The notes under the pieces are model-generated. The model was not told where the DNA came from, did no database searches, and saw nothing but the letters and a program-made list of their open reading frames with translations. Below are positions 24,750 through 34,978 of a stretch of 60,521 nt of DNA, in pieces. The position numbers and the translations under genes are program-made. Position 1 is the first letter of the stretch. Each line of letters starts with the position of its first letter. The stretch is taken from NCBI GenBank assembly GCA_937952305.1, contig CALFZO010000031.1, forward strand, positions 1 to 60,521. Reading direction: 5' to 3'. The DNA comes from an uncultured Anaerolineales bacterium. Its GTDB lineage: Bacteria > Chloroflexota > Anaerolineae > Anaerolineales > UBA6663.

Positions 24750-26420
24750 ATGAAGCCCAGGCTTTACCCGGTCTTCGCCGTCCTGACCACCCTGGCGCTG
24801 CTGCTGTCGGCCTGCAACGTCGTCCAGGAGCTCACGGCGCCGACGGTCACTGTCAGTATCGTGTACGGCTCGGAGAAGCGCGAGTGGCTGGAGCCGCTCA
24901 CCCAGCAGTTCAATGACTCCCAGCTCAAGCTGGAGAGCGGCGAGGTGATCCAGGTGGAGATCACGCCGATGGGCTCGATCGAATCGGTCGAGGCGATCCT
25001 GAACGAGCAGATCAAGCCGACGGTCTGGAGCCCGGCTTCGTCGTTGTACGTGCCCGTGGCCAATGCCGAGTGGCGCCGCACCCACGCCGACGACCTGGTG
25101 AGCGGCTCACCCAAGAACCTGGTGCTGAGCCCGGTGGTGGTGGCGATGTGGCAGCCGATGGCCGAAGCCCTGGGCTGGCCGGCCAAGGCGATCGGCTGGG
25201 CCGACCTCGCCCAACTGGCGATCTCGGACGAGGGCTGGGCGCAGTACGGTTACCCGGAATGGGGCGCCTTCAAGTTCGGCCACACGCACCCGGAATTCAG
25301 CAACAGCGGCTTGGCGGCGGTGTTGGCTCAGGCGTACGCCGGCGCTGGCAAGCAGCGCGACCTGACCACGGCCGATCTGCAGAGCGCGGCGGTGACGACG
25401 CTTCTGCAGGGAGTGCAGGCCAGCATCATCCACTACGGCACGAGCACGGGCTTCTTCGGCGAGCGCATGTTCGAGCGCGGGCCGTCCTACCTGAGCGCGG
25501 CCGTGCTCTACGAAAACCTGGTGGTGGCGCAGGAGGCCAAGCGCTTGTCCGGGCAGAGCCAGCAGCTGCCGGTGGTGGCCATCTATCCGGCCGAGGGCAC
25601 TTTCACGGCCAACCACCCGTACCTCGTGCTCAACGCGCCGTGGGTGACGCCCGAGCAGAAGCAGGCGGCGCAGTTGTTTGAGGATTTCTTGCTGGACAAA
25701 CCCCAGCAGACGCTGGCTCTGGAATACGGCTTCCGGCCGGCCGACCCCGCCATCGCCTTCACGTCGCCGCTGGACGCTCAGCACGGCGTGGACACGGCCC
25801 AGCCCAAGACCGAGCTGGCCACACCCTCCCTGGAAGTCTTGCGCGCCGCCAGCGAGTTGTGGCGCGCGGCCAAAAAACCCGTCGACATCCTGGCTGTGGT
25901 GGACGTCTCCGGCTCCATGCAGGGCGATAAGATCGCGGCCGCCCGCACCAGCCTGGGCCAGTTCGTCGGCCTGCTGGACGACCGCGACCGGCTGCAGGTG
26001 CTGCTCTTCAATGACTCGGTCAGTTCGATGGGCCCGCTGGAGCCGCTGGCCGAAAGCCGCGCCGACGTCACGCGGCGCGTCTCCGGGATCATCGAGGGCG
26101 GCGGCACGGCCCTGTACGACGCGATCGCCCAGGCCTACGCCGATCTGCAGGCCAACGGCGACCCCAAGCACATCCGCGCCATCGTCGTGCTCAGCGACGG
26201 CCAGGACACGGCCTCCAGCCTGGAGTTGGGTGAGCTGCTGGCCCAGATCGGCCAGAGCCAGGAAGGCGGGGCGTCGATCAAGGTCTTCACCATTGCCTTT
26301 GGCGACGACGCCGACCCCGAGGTCCTGAAGCAGATCGCCGAGTCCACCGGGGCGCGCACGTACACCAGCCGCCCCGAAAACATCCAGAAGATCTACGGCG
26401 AGATCGCGACGTTCTTCTAG
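24750..26420 (+). CDS. Lipoprotein with binding-protein-like domain fused to a von Willebrand A domain
   Basis: A 556-residue protein from the ATG at 24750 (AAGGAG upstream). The signal peptide ends LLLSAC, with Cys22 as the lipidation site. Residues about 30-350 are a solute-binding-protein-like domain homologous to the preceding gene. Residues about 372-556 are a VWA domain with an intact MIDAS site: DVSGSM (DxSxS), GGGTALYD (Thr) and VVLSDGQDT (Asp). Such fusions are known in several phyla as uncharacterised proteins. The metal site predicts protein-protein or ligand binding on the outer face of the membrane. It is probably co-transcribed with its paralogue (53-bp gap) and the coiled-coil gene downstream. 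Confidence 0.87.
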   Translation: MKPRLYPVFAVLTTLALLLSACNVVQELTAPTVTVSIVYGSEKREWLEPLTQQFNDSQLKLESGEVIQVEITPMGSIESVEAILNEQIKPTVWSPASSLYVPVANAEWRRTHADDLVSGSPKNLVLSPVVVAMWQPMAEALGWPAKAIGWADLAQLAISDEGWAQYGYPEWGAFKFGHTHPEFSNSGLAAVLAQAYAGAGKQRDLTTADLQSAAVTTLLQGVQASIIHYGTSTGFFGERMFERGPSYLSAAVLYENLVVAQEAKRLSGQSQQLPVVAIYPAEGTFTANHPYLVLNAPWVTPEQKQAAQLFEDFLLDKPQQTLALEYGFRPADPAIAFTSPLDAQHGVDTAQPKTELATPSLEVLRAASELWRAAKKPVDILAVVDVSGSMQGDKIAAARTSLGQFVGLLDDRDRLQVLLFNDSVSSMGPLEPLAESRADVTRRVSGIIEGGGTALYDAIAQAYADLQANGDPKHIRAIVVLSDGQDTASSLELGELLAQIGQSQEGGASIKVFTIAFGDDADPEVLKQIAESTGARTYTSRPENIQKIYGEIATFF

Positions 26421-26523
26421 GTCTCCGTCCACCGGGACAAGCTGGACGGGCATCGTTTTGCACAAACCGGCCTCGGCCGACGAGTGTCCATCGCGCTGAG
26501 ATGGACGGGGGTCTTAGGCGCCT

Positions 26524-27246
26524 ATGCGCTCACCTTACCTGATCGCCTTTCTCAACCCGCTTAACCTGGCGATGCTGGCCCTGTCGGCGGCGGCCGGCCT
26601 GTGCGCGGCCTGGTGGCTGTTCCCGCTCGGGCTGGTCCTGTGGCTGGTGATGTTCCTGCTGACGGCGCGTGACCCGGCGCTGCGCGTGGCCATCCGCCGC
26701 GAAGCCCGGGCGGCCACGCTCTCGCCGCGTTTCCAGCGCCTGTTCGACGATGTCTCGCGCGCCCAGTCGCGGCTGTTCAACACGCTGGCCTCCGCCGACA
26801 GCCGCACCCAGGCCGCCTGCGCCCCGGTGCACGACGCCGTCGAGGCCCTGACCGAAGAGGTCTATGTCGTCTGCCAGCGCATGACCGGGCCCGAGAACTA
26901 CGTCAAAGTGACCAAGGTCAACAGCGACCTGGACGGCGAGCGCGCCCTGGCGGTGCTGGGGGTGGAAGGCACCACCGACCCCAAGGAGAAGCAGGCCAAG
27001 CAGGAAGTGCTGGCCGCCGTGGACGAGCGCATCCGCGCGCTCAAGGCGGTGGAGACCCTGCTGGACCGCGTCGAGACGCAGGTGCGGACAGTGGCCAACG
27101 AGCTCAACGCCATCCTGGGCGAATTGGTGCGGCTGCAGGCGCTGGGCGCCAAGGGCGCGGCCGAGCAGGTGCCGGCGCTGGTCCAGCGGATCCGCGGCCA
27201 GCTGGACGAGTTGAAAGCGTTTGAGGCCGAGGCGGCGAAGTACTGA
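26524..27246 (+). CDS. Membrane protein with cytoplasmic coiled coil, unknown function
   Basis: A 240-residue protein. Two hydrophobic segments lie at about residues 12-28 and 30-48, followed by a basic stretch and a long helical region (about 70-240) rich in Ala, Glu, Leu and Val with coiled-coil character. No enzymatic motif is visible. It follows the VWA lipoprotein by 103 bp on the same strand, so it may be the inner-face partner of that cassette. It is convergent with phnX, with only three bases between the stops. Confidence 0.7.
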   Translation: MRSPYLIAFLNPLNLAMLALSAAAGLCAAWWLFPLGLVLWLVMFLLTARDPALRVAIRREARAATLSPRFQRLFDDVSRAQSRLFNTLASADSRTQAACAPVHDAVEALTEEVYVVCQRMTGPENYVKVTKVNSDLDGERALAVLGVEGTTDPKEKQAKQEVLAAVDERIRALKAVETLLDRVETQVRTVANELNAILGELVRLQALGAKGAAEQVPALVQRIRGQLDELKAFEAEAAKY

Positions 27247-27249
27247 CGG

Positions 27250-28080
27250 CTACGGCCGTTCGCCGCGCGCCAGCCGGGCCGCGATCTCGTCCAGGACTGG
27301 CGGGCAGTCCGGCACGGCCTCCACCACAAAGTGGGCGCCGGCACGGTAGAAGCGCTCGTACACGGGCGCCAGCCGCCGCTGGCGCTCAGCCTCGCTCAGC
27401 GCGGCCGCCTCAACTTCGGTCAGCCCCAGTTCGTTGCCGGTCAGCGCCACGCCGATTGTCCACATCCCGGCGTTCAAGCCCTCCTCGATGTCCGGCACCG
27501 TGTCCCCGATCTTGACGATCGCCTCCAGCGGGTAGACGTTCAGGCGCTGGGCGTTCGCAAACGCCATCCACGGCGCCGGGCGGCCGGCCGGCACGTCCGT
27601 CGAGCACACCCATGCATCCGGGGCATAGCCGCGCCGCGCGGCTTCCGGCACGAGCACGGCCATCATCTCGCGCGTGTAGCCCGTCGTGGAGCCGATCTTC
27701 AGCCCGCGCCGGCGCAGTTCGGCCACGGCCTCGGGCACGCCCGGGATCGGCTCGGCGAACTCGGCCAGGCAGGCCACCTGCAGCGGCACGAACTCGGCGA
27801 ACATGGCGTCGATATCGGCCTCGGTCCACGGGCGGCCGTGCCCGGCCTGCCACTGGGCGGCGACGGCCGGCAGGGCGGCCAGGGCGCGGAGATGGTCGCG
27901 CTTCATCAGCCCCATTGGGCCGCGCGCCTGGTCGATGGTGAGGGCGATCCCGTGATTCTTAAAGACGTTGATGAAGACGGCCGCTGGCGAGAAGCAGCCG
28001 TAGTCCACGGTGGTGCCGGCCCAGTCGAAGATGACGGCTTGCAGCGGACCGCGATAAGCACGCCGGAAGAAGAACTCCAT
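27250..28080 (-). CDS. phnX: Phosphonoacetaldehyde hydrolase (phosphonatase)
   Basis: A 276-residue HAD-family enzyme. The nucleophile is Asp19 in FDWAGTTVD and the Schiff-base lysine is Lys60 in GPMGLMKRDH, the feature that separates phosphonatase from other HAD enzymes. GSTTGYTREMM and VKIGDTVPDIEEG supply the remaining catalytic loops. It splits phosphonoacetaldehyde into acetaldehyde and phosphate. It is the last gene of the aminoethylphosphonate operon, directly after phnW. Confidence 0.95.
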   Translation of the reverse strand: MEFFFRRAYRGPLQAVIFDWAGTTVDYGCFSPAAVFINVFKNHGIALTIDQARGPMGLMKRDHLRALAALPAVAAQWQAGHGRPWTEADIDAMFAEFVPLQVACLAEFAEPIPGVPEAVAELRRRGLKIGSTTGYTREMMAVLVPEAARRGYAPDAWVCSTDVPAGRPAPWMAFANAQRLNVYPLEAIVKIGDTVPDIEEGLNAGMWTIGVALTGNELGLTEVEAAALSEAERQRRLAPVYERFYRAGAHFVVEAVPDCPPVLDEIAARLARGERP

Positions 28081-28106
28081 GGTGACCTCTCAGGCAAAGG
28101 GGCGGG

Positions 28107-29240
28107 TCATGCCAGCGGCACCGGCAGGCCCATCTCGGTCAGGGTCTCGCGGATGGCCGCCAGCAGGGCGCGCACGTCGGCGCCGCCCAGCCGCCCGATG
28201 CTGCCGATGCGGAAGCAATCGGCCTGGCTGAGCTTGCCGGGATAGATGACGTGGCCTTTCTCGCTCAGCCGCGTGTAGAAGGCCTCGAATTGAAACTCCG
28301 GCTGGGCCGGATAGTGGAAAGACGTGATGATGGGCCCCTGGTGTTCGGGCGCCAGGTACTCGCGGAAGCCTAGCGCGCGCATGCCGGTCACCAGCGTTTC
28401 ATAGTTGCGCCGATAGCGCGCGGCGCGCGCGGGCACGCCGCCCTCGCCCTGCAGTTCCCGCAGCGCCTGGTCGAAGGCCAGCAGGGCATGGGTGGGCGGC
28501 GTGAACCGGAACTGGCCGTCGGCCTCCAGGCCGCGCCATTGCGCCACCAGGTCCAGGCTCAGGCTGCGGGCGCGGCCCTCGGCCATGACCAGCGCCGTGC
28601 GGCGGGCCAGGACGATGCCAAAGCCCGGCACGCCCTCAACGCATTTGTTGGACGACGTGACCAGGAAGTCGATCTCGCTCTCAGCCAGGTTGAGCGGCAC
28701 CCCGCCGAAGCTGCTCATGGCGTCCACGATGAAGCTGCGCCGGGCCTGCGCCACTATCTGGCTGATGGTCGTCACCGGGTTGAGGAGGCCCGTGGTCGTC
28801 TCGCAGTGCACCAAGGCCACATGCGTCACATCCGGATCGGCGGCCAGCGCGGCGGCGACGGCGTCTGGATCGGCGGGGGTGTTCTCCGGGAAGGTCAGGA
28901 CGGTGTGCGCGATCCGCAGGACTGCGGCGATCTGCACCAGACGCCGGCCGTAGGCGCCGTTGACGATCACCAGCAGTCTGCCGTCGGCCGGGATCACCGA
29001 GCCGATGACCGCTTCCAGGGCGAAGGTGCCGCTGCCCTGCATCAGCACGGCGGTGCAGGCCGCCTCGTCGGCGCCGGAGAGCGCCACCAGCCGGCGCCGG
29101 ATATCGCGCACGACCCCGATGAACTCGGCATCGCGTGACCCCAGATCGCGCAGCATGGCCTGCTTCACGGTGCGGCTGGTGGTCAGCGGGCCGGGCGTGA
29201 ACAGCGCTTTGTCTTTCCACGACATCAGAGAAGTGTCCAT
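28107..29240 (-). CDS. phnW: 2-Aminoethylphosphonate--pyruvate transaminase
   Basis: A 377-residue class V aminotransferase. Visible features are LFTPGPLTTSRTVKQAML near the N-terminus, QGSGTFALEAVIGS, HCETTTGLLNP and the PLP lysine in SSNKCVEGVPGFG. It converts 2-aminoethylphosphonate and pyruvate to phosphonoacetaldehyde and alanine, feeding PhnX 26 bp downstream. The start at 29240 is kept; an in-frame ATG five codons later is an alternative. Confidence 0.95.
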   Translation of the reverse strand: MDTSLMSWKDKALFTPGPLTTSRTVKQAMLRDLGSRDAEFIGVVRDIRRRLVALSGADEAACTAVLMQGSGTFALEAVIGSVIPADGRLLVIVNGAYGRRLVQIAAVLRIAHTVLTFPENTPADPDAVAAALAADPDVTHVALVHCETTTGLLNPVTTISQIVAQARRSFIVDAMSSFGGVPLNLAESEIDFLVTSSNKCVEGVPGFGIVLARRTALVMAEGRARSLSLDLVAQWRGLEADGQFRFTPPTHALLAFDQALRELQGEGGVPARAARYRRNYETLVTGMRALGFREYLAPEHQGPIITSFHYPAQPEFQFEAFYTRLSEKGHVIYPGKLSQADCFRIGSIGRLGGADVRALLAAIRETLTEMGLPVPLA

Positions 29241-29268
29241 TTCCAGTGAGTCCCAGTAGGCGCTGCGG

Positions 29269-30354
<1,086 letters not shown>

Positions 30355-30384
30355 CGTGATCTCCTCCGGTCTGGCCGGCCGTCT

Positions 30385-31179
30385 TCAGCGGAGCGTGAGC
30401 TGCCGGCCGGCGTCGCCGCGGGCGAAGAACTGGATCAGGCCCATGGCCGCCCAGGTGATCGCAAAACTCAGGATGCCGAGCGCGGCCGGCTCGTAGGCGC
30501 GCGATTGTCCGATCTGGACCATGTACGGGCCGAGCGCCGGCCGGACCAGGAAGTCCGCCAGGATCAGTTCCCCGATGACGGTGGCGAACGTAATCAGCGA
30601 CCCGCTCAGCAGGGCCACGCGCAGGTTGGGCACGATGACGCGCAGGATGACGTCCGGCCAGGTGGCGCCCAGGCTGAGGGCGGCCTCCGTCAGCGTGTGC
30701 ACGTCGATCGAGCGCAGGCCCACGTCCACGGCCCGGTACATGTACGGCATCGACAGGATGACGTAGCCGGCCACCAACAGCAGGTCGGTGCCCCAGGTGG
30801 TGCTAGTGAGCAGGAACGGCCGGCGGCTGAAGGTGCGGATCAGCCCGAAGACCAGCACGATCGTCGGCACGATAAAGGGCAGGAGCGTGATCAGCTCCAC
30901 CACCGGCCGCAGGCGCGGCAGGCGCAGATGCAGCCAGTACACGGTGGGGACAAACAGGGTCACGCTGGCCACGATCGTGATCAGGGCCAGCTGCGCCGAG
31001 AACGCGAAGCTGCTCAGGAACTTCGGATCGGCGAAGACGGTCTGATAGGCCAGCAGGCTGAGCCGGCCGCGCTCCATGCGCAGGGAGAAATCCAGCGTGC
31101 CGTACAGCGGCACAAAAAAGTACAGGGCGCCGAGCGCCACCCACAGCCAGGTCCACAGCGAAGCGCGTTTGACCGTCAT
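30385..31179 (-). CDS. phnV: ABC transporter permease, 2-aminoethylphosphonate importer
   Basis: A 264-residue protein beginning at the ATG complementary to 31177-31179, which overlaps the end of the previous permease by four bases. The longer frame to 31497 is a shadow inside that gene. It has an N-terminal transmembrane segment and the binding-protein-dependent permease EAA-type loop (TEAALSLGATWPDVILRVIVPNL). It forms the transport channel with the gene at 31176-32069. Confidence 0.9.
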   Translation of the reverse strand: MTVKRASLWTWLWVALGALYFFVPLYGTLDFSLRMERGRLSLLAYQTVFADPKFLSSFAFSAQLALITIVASVTLFVPTVYWLHLRLPRLRPVVELITLLPFIVPTIVLVFGLIRTFSRRPFLLTSTTWGTDLLLVAGYVILSMPYMYRAVDVGLRSIDVHTLTEAALSLGATWPDVILRVIVPNLRVALLSGSLITFATVIGELILADFLVRPALGPYMVQIGQSRAYEPAALGILSFAITWAAMGLIQFFARGDAGRQLTLR

Positions 31180-32069
31180 CGCAGCCACCTCGTCGTCCGG
31201 CGCTGCAGCACCGTGTAGCCGGCGATCGACACCGCCATCACCACCACCATGCCGAGCGCCAGGGCATAGCCCAGGTTGGCGTTGCCGAGCACGTCGCCGC
31301 GGATCTGCTGGCCGATGAGGATGGTCACCAGCAGGAATTGGCCGCCCGTCAGGGCCTGCGCAGTGGCGAAGGCGCCAAAGGCGCTGCCGAACAGCAGGAT
31401 CATCGTCCCCAGGATCGACGGCCACAAAATCGGCAGGGCGACGTGCCACCAGTATTGCCAGGGGCTGGCCCCCAGGTTCTCGGAGGCTTCGCGCCACTCG
31501 CGCTTCAGCCCCTCCAACGCCGGGGTGATGGTCAGGACCATCAGCGGGAACTGGAAGTAGGTGTACGTCAGCGTCAGCCCGGTGAAGCCGTACAGGTTGA
31601 AGCCGTACGCATACGGGTCCAGGCCCACGTTGCGGAGCAGCGCCGTGATAAAGCCGGTGCGCCCGACGGTGGCGATGAAGGCGAAGGCCAGCGGCACGCC
31701 GCCGAAGTTGGCGGCCAGGCCGGAGAAGGTCAGCAGCGCCGAGCGCACCCAGCCGGGCGCGCCGCCGACGGTGATGGCGTACGCGACCATGAACCCGAAG
31801 ACGCCGCCGACCAGCGAGGTCACCAGGCTGACCTGCAGACTGAGCGTGTAGGCCTTGATGATCTGCGGAGTGTTCAAGGCCAGCAGATTAGCCAGTGTGA
31901 AACCCCCGGTGCTGTCCTGGAAGGCGCCGGCGAAGAGGGTCACTGAGGGCAGCAGCAGGAAAGCCGTGATGAACGCCAGGAACGGGACCAGGCCGAGCCA
32001 ATCCCAGGACCAGGGGAGGGCGGCCGGGCTGGTCCGCGGCAGCGATCGCGATTGCGCCAGTTGGGTCAT
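31176..32069 (-). CDS. phnU: ABC transporter permease, 2-aminoethylphosphonate importer
   Basis: A 297-residue permease with about six transmembrane segments. The EAA-type loop is WREASENLGASPWQYWWHVALP. It begins with an ATG complementary to 32067-32069. It is separated from the binding-protein gene by about 100 bp containing a strong hairpin (32105-32140), and is coupled to the next permease by a 4-bp overlap. Confidence 0.9.
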   Translation of the reverse strand: MTQLAQSRSLPRTSPAALPWSWDWLGLVPFLAFITAFLLLPSVTLFAGAFQDSTGGFTLANLLALNTPQIIKAYTLSLQVSLVTSLVGGVFGFMVAYAITVGGAPGWVRSALLTFSGLAANFGGVPLAFAFIATVGRTGFITALLRNVGLDPYAYGFNLYGFTGLTLTYTYFQFPLMVLTITPALEGLKREWREASENLGASPWQYWWHVALPILWPSILGTMILLFGSAFGAFATAQALTGGQFLLVTILIGQQIRGDVLGNANLGYALALGMVVVMAVSIAGYTVLQRRTTRWLR

Positions 32070-32104
32070 GCGGCGGTTCCCTCCGTGGCGGAGCAGACGG
32101 ACAG

Positions 32105-32140
32105 GCCGAGGCCCTGGTCAGCGGCGACCAAGGCCTCGGC
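32105..32140 (-). other. Intergenic hairpin after phosphonate-binding-protein gene
   Basis: A 9-bp stem (32105-32113 with 32132-32140) continues as a 5-bp stem (32115-32119 with 32126-32130) across a one-base mismatch, with a six-base loop. It has no T-tract. Its position directly after the binding-protein gene on the minus strand mirrors the hairpin at 19699-19729. A smaller repeat (32081-32085 with 32089-32093) sits beside it. Confidence 0.6.
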
Positions 32141-32168
32141 GCTGCGAGCGTTGACAGAGACGCTGCGC

Positions 32169-33347
32169 TTACTTGATATCGACGCCGACGACGCTGTCCC
32201 ACTGTTCCTTGATCGCGGCGCGGGCGGCGGAGAGCTGGTCGCCGTTGGGCACGACCGAGTTGGCGATCAGTTCCGGCGCGGGCAGCTTCGCCTGCAGATC
32301 GGCCGGGACGACGCCGCGCGCGATCATGTCGGCCATGCGCGCCGGGGTGCAGTAGCCGGCCATCCAGATCAGATGGCCCTCATCCGAGTACAGGAACTCC
32401 TGCCACAGGCGGGCCGCCGCCGGGTGCGGGGCGTAGGCGCTGATGCCCTGCAGGTAGTAGCCGCCCCAGTTGACCGACTTGGGATAGACGACCTCGACCT
32501 TGGGGTTGCCGTTGAAGCCGTCGATGTTGGCCAGGGCCAGGTAATTCCACTGGAACGTGATCGGGGTCTCGCCCTTGGCGATGGTGCCGGTGCCCGCGAT
32601 CAGGGGCAGCAGATTGCCGGCGGCGTTCAGTTCCTTGAAGAACTCCAGGCCGGGCTGGACGTTGTCCAGCGAGCCGCCGTTGGCCAGGGCCGCGGCGTAC
32701 ACGGACTGCGCGGCCTGGTTGGAGGCGCGCGGGTCGCCGGCCAGGGCCACCTGGCCCTTGTATTCGGGCTTCAGCAGGTCGGGCCAGTCTTGCGGGACAT
32801 TCTTGACGATGTCGGTGTTGACCTCGAAGACCATCACGCCGCTGTAGTCGATGGAGTAGTAACCCTCCGGGTCCTTGTCCCCGACGATGGTGTCCCAGGT
32901 CGCCACTTTGTAGGGCGCCACCAGGCCTTCGCTCTTGGCCAGCGGGCCGTAGGCCGGGCCGACGTCGATGACGTCCGGGGCCTGCGGGCCTTTGTTCTCC
33001 TTGTTGGCTTTGATGGCTTCGATCTCGTCGGCGGAGCCGCCGTCCGGATTGAGGGAGTTCACCTTGAGGCCGTACTTCTGGCTGAAGGTGTCCATCATCA
33101 CGCCGTAATTGCACCAATCGCGCGGCAGCGTGATGACGTTCAGCTCACCCTCGGCCTGGGCGGCCGCGATCAGGGCGTCCATCCCGCCGCCTTCGGCCGC
33201 GGACTTGGCGGTGTTCCAGTCGGTCATCGCCTCGGTGGCCGCCGGGGCGGCTGTGGGCGTGGCGGCTGGCGCGCAGGCGGCCAGCAGCACGGCGCTCAGG
33301 ACGACGGCGGCGCCCAGGCGCACGAATAGGCTTGGCTTCGACGACAT
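32169..33347 (-). CDS. phnS: 2-Aminoethylphosphonate-type ABC substrate-binding lipoprotein
   Basis: A 392-residue protein preceded by AGAGGAGAAG. The lipobox is LAAC with Cys25. The mature part matches the iron/phosphonate/polyamine class of binding proteins: AEGELNVITLPRDWCNYG, YSIDYSGVMVFEVNTD and WPDLLKPEYKGQVALAG. It captures the phosphonate outside the membrane for the two permeases. It leads the operon, and its promoter should lie in 33348-33561. Substrate assignment rests on phnW and phnX in the same operon. Confidence 0.9.
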   Translation of the reverse strand: MSSKPSLFVRLGAAVVLSAVLLAACAPAATPTAAPAATEAMTDWNTAKSAAEGGGMDALIAAAQAEGELNVITLPRDWCNYGVMMDTFSQKYGLKVNSLNPDGGSADEIEAIKANKENKGPQAPDVIDVGPAYGPLAKSEGLVAPYKVATWDTIVGDKDPEGYYSIDYSGVMVFEVNTDIVKNVPQDWPDLLKPEYKGQVALAGDPRASNQAAQSVYAAALANGGSLDNVQPGLEFFKELNAAGNLLPLIAGTGTIAKGETPITFQWNYLALANIDGFNGNPKVEVVYPKSVNWGGYYLQGISAYAPHPAAARLWQEFLYSDEGHLIWMAGYCTPARMADMIARGVVPADLQAKLPAPELIANSVVPNGDQLSAARAAIKEQWDSVVGVDIK

Positions 33348-33561
33348 TATCTTCTCCTCTTGTTAAATGCGTGGATGCTTATTTGTGACACGCCCGCGTC
33401 AAAGCGCTTTCAAGCCAGTGGCAACATTGCTTAATCGTCCAACGCGACGCCGGGTTAAGGCCGGTTAATTTGACGGTTGTCACCCCCAATTGAGGACGCC
33501 TGCCCGCCGGGTTGGCGGGTCAGCTGTCTAAGATGAGCATGGCGATCCGGCGTTGGATAAT
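33348..33561. promoter_or_regulatory. Divergent promoter region between phnS and cytochrome b genes
   Basis: AT-richer than the genes around it. For the minus strand a TTGACG (complement of 33397-33402) lies 15 bp from TAAGCA (complement of 33376-33381), a possible but poorly spaced promoter. Two near-identical GCCGG(G)TTAA units lie in tandem at about 33449-33468, and a 6-bp inverted repeat sits at 33503-33508 with 33514-33519. Roles are not established. Confidence 0.35.
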
Positions 33562-34950
33562 ATGACTTCCCTGATTGATTGGCTCACGCGTTCGCGCGTC
33601 TGGCGGTCGTTCTTTCGGCACGGCTGGCCGGATAACGCCCGCGACCGGGCGTTGGTGATGACCACCAACGTCTTCTTTCATCTGCATCCGGTCAAGATTA
33701 ACCGGGCCAGCCTGCGCGCCACGTACACGTTCGGCCTGGGCCTGGTCACGGCCATCGCCTTTGCGTCGCTGGTGGTCACCGGCGCGCTGTTGATGTTCTG
33801 GTACGCGCCCACGGTGGAGCGCGCCTATCCGGACATCCTGAGTCTGCAGACGGCCGTGCCCTACGGGCAATTGCTGCGCAACTTGCACCGCTGGGGCGCG
33901 CACCTGATGGTGCTGACGGCGGTCCTGCACCTGGCGCGCGTGTTCTATACCGGCGCCTACAAGCCGCCGCGCGAATTCAACTGGGTGGTCGGCGTTGGGC
34001 TGCTGGCGCTCACGCTGGCCGGCTCCTTCACCGGCTATCTGCTGCCGTGGGATCAACTCGCCTTCTGGGCCGTAACGGTGGGGACCAGCCTGGCCAGCCA
34101 TCTCCCCGGAATCGGCGCGGACCTGCAGGCCTATCTGCTGGGCGGTCCGGAGGTGGGCCAGGCGGCGTTGCTGCGCTTCTACGCACTGCACGTCATGGTG
34201 ATTCCGCTGGCTCTGGCCCTGCTCACGTCCGTCCACTTCTGGCGCGTGCGCAAAGACGGCGGCCTGGCGGTGCCCAAGATCCCGCGCGACACGGTCCTGG
34301 CTTTCCCGGTCGTGGCCGTCATCGAGGTGATGCTGACTCTGGCCGTGAGCCTGGGGCTGCTGCTGCTCTCCCTGGCCGTGGACGCGCCGCTGGAGGCGGT
34401 GGCCAATCCCAACCTGACGCCCGACCCCAGCAAAGCGCCCTGGTATTTCGTCGGGCTGCAGGAGATGCTGGAGCACGGCCACCCGTTTGTGATGGCCATC
34501 GCCGGGCCGCTGCTGGCTGGTTTGTTCGTGGCGGCCGTGCCGTACCTGGACCCGGCCGAGACGGACGCCGGAGTCTGGTTTGGTTCGCGGCGCGGCGCCT
34601 GGATCACGGCGCTGTCAGCCGTGTACACGCTGGTGGGTGTGCCGGCCCTGGTAGTGCTGAGCAACGCCTTCCCGCCGCGCGAGCTGTTGCGCGGCCAGGC
34701 GCCGGAATGGGTGGCGCAAGCCTTGATCCCAGGCGGCGCCACCGTGTTATTCACCCTCGCGCCGCTGCTGGCGCTGGGCGTGGCGCGCGTCCGGCCGACG
34801 AGGCGCGAGGCGCTGCTGGTGTTGTTTACGCTCCTGCTGGTGACCGCCGCCGTCGTCACGGTGATCGGTTTCCAGTTTCGCGGCCCGGGCTTTGAGTTGT
34901 ATTGGCCCTGGCAGATGCCGGATGGCTATAACCCCTGGGACAGCTTCTGA
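33562..34950 (+). CDS. Cytochrome b of a menaquinol-type b/c complex (fused b6 and subunit IV regions)
   Basis: A 462-residue membrane protein; the ATG at 33562 is preferred to a TTG at 33553. In helix B the haem ligands are the first and last His of HRWGAHLMVLTAVLH (14 apart). In helix D two His are separated by 14 residues (LHVMV...SVHFW), the spacing known from cytochrome b6 rather than mitochondrial cytochrome b. GYLLPWDQ is present, and the quinol-site region reads KAPWYFVGLQE instead of PEWY. About 12 hydrophobic segments are visible, so the C-terminal subunit IV part is fused and extended. It oxidises quinol and passes electrons to the Rieske and cytochrome c subunits downstream. Confidence 0.93.
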   Translation: MTSLIDWLTRSRVWRSFFRHGWPDNARDRALVMTTNVFFHLHPVKINRASLRATYTFGLGLVTAIAFASLVVTGALLMFWYAPTVERAYPDILSLQTAVPYGQLLRNLHRWGAHLMVLTAVLHLARVFYTGAYKPPREFNWVVGVGLLALTLAGSFTGYLLPWDQLAFWAVTVGTSLASHLPGIGADLQAYLLGGPEVGQAALLRFYALHVMVIPLALALLTSVHFWRVRKDGGLAVPKIPRDTVLAFPVVAVIEVMLTLAVSLGLLLLSLAVDAPLEAVANPNLTPDPSKAPWYFVGLQEMLEHGHPFVMAIAGPLLAGLFVAAVPYLDPAETDAGVWFGSRRGAWITALSAVYTLVGVPALVVLSNAFPPRELLRGQAPEWVAQALIPGGATVLFTLAPLLALGVARVRPTRREALLVLFTLLLVTAAVVTVIGFQFRGPGFELYWPWQMPDGYNPWDSF

Positions 34951-34978
34951 ACGCTCGGCCTGAGCGGTGGACCTGCCT

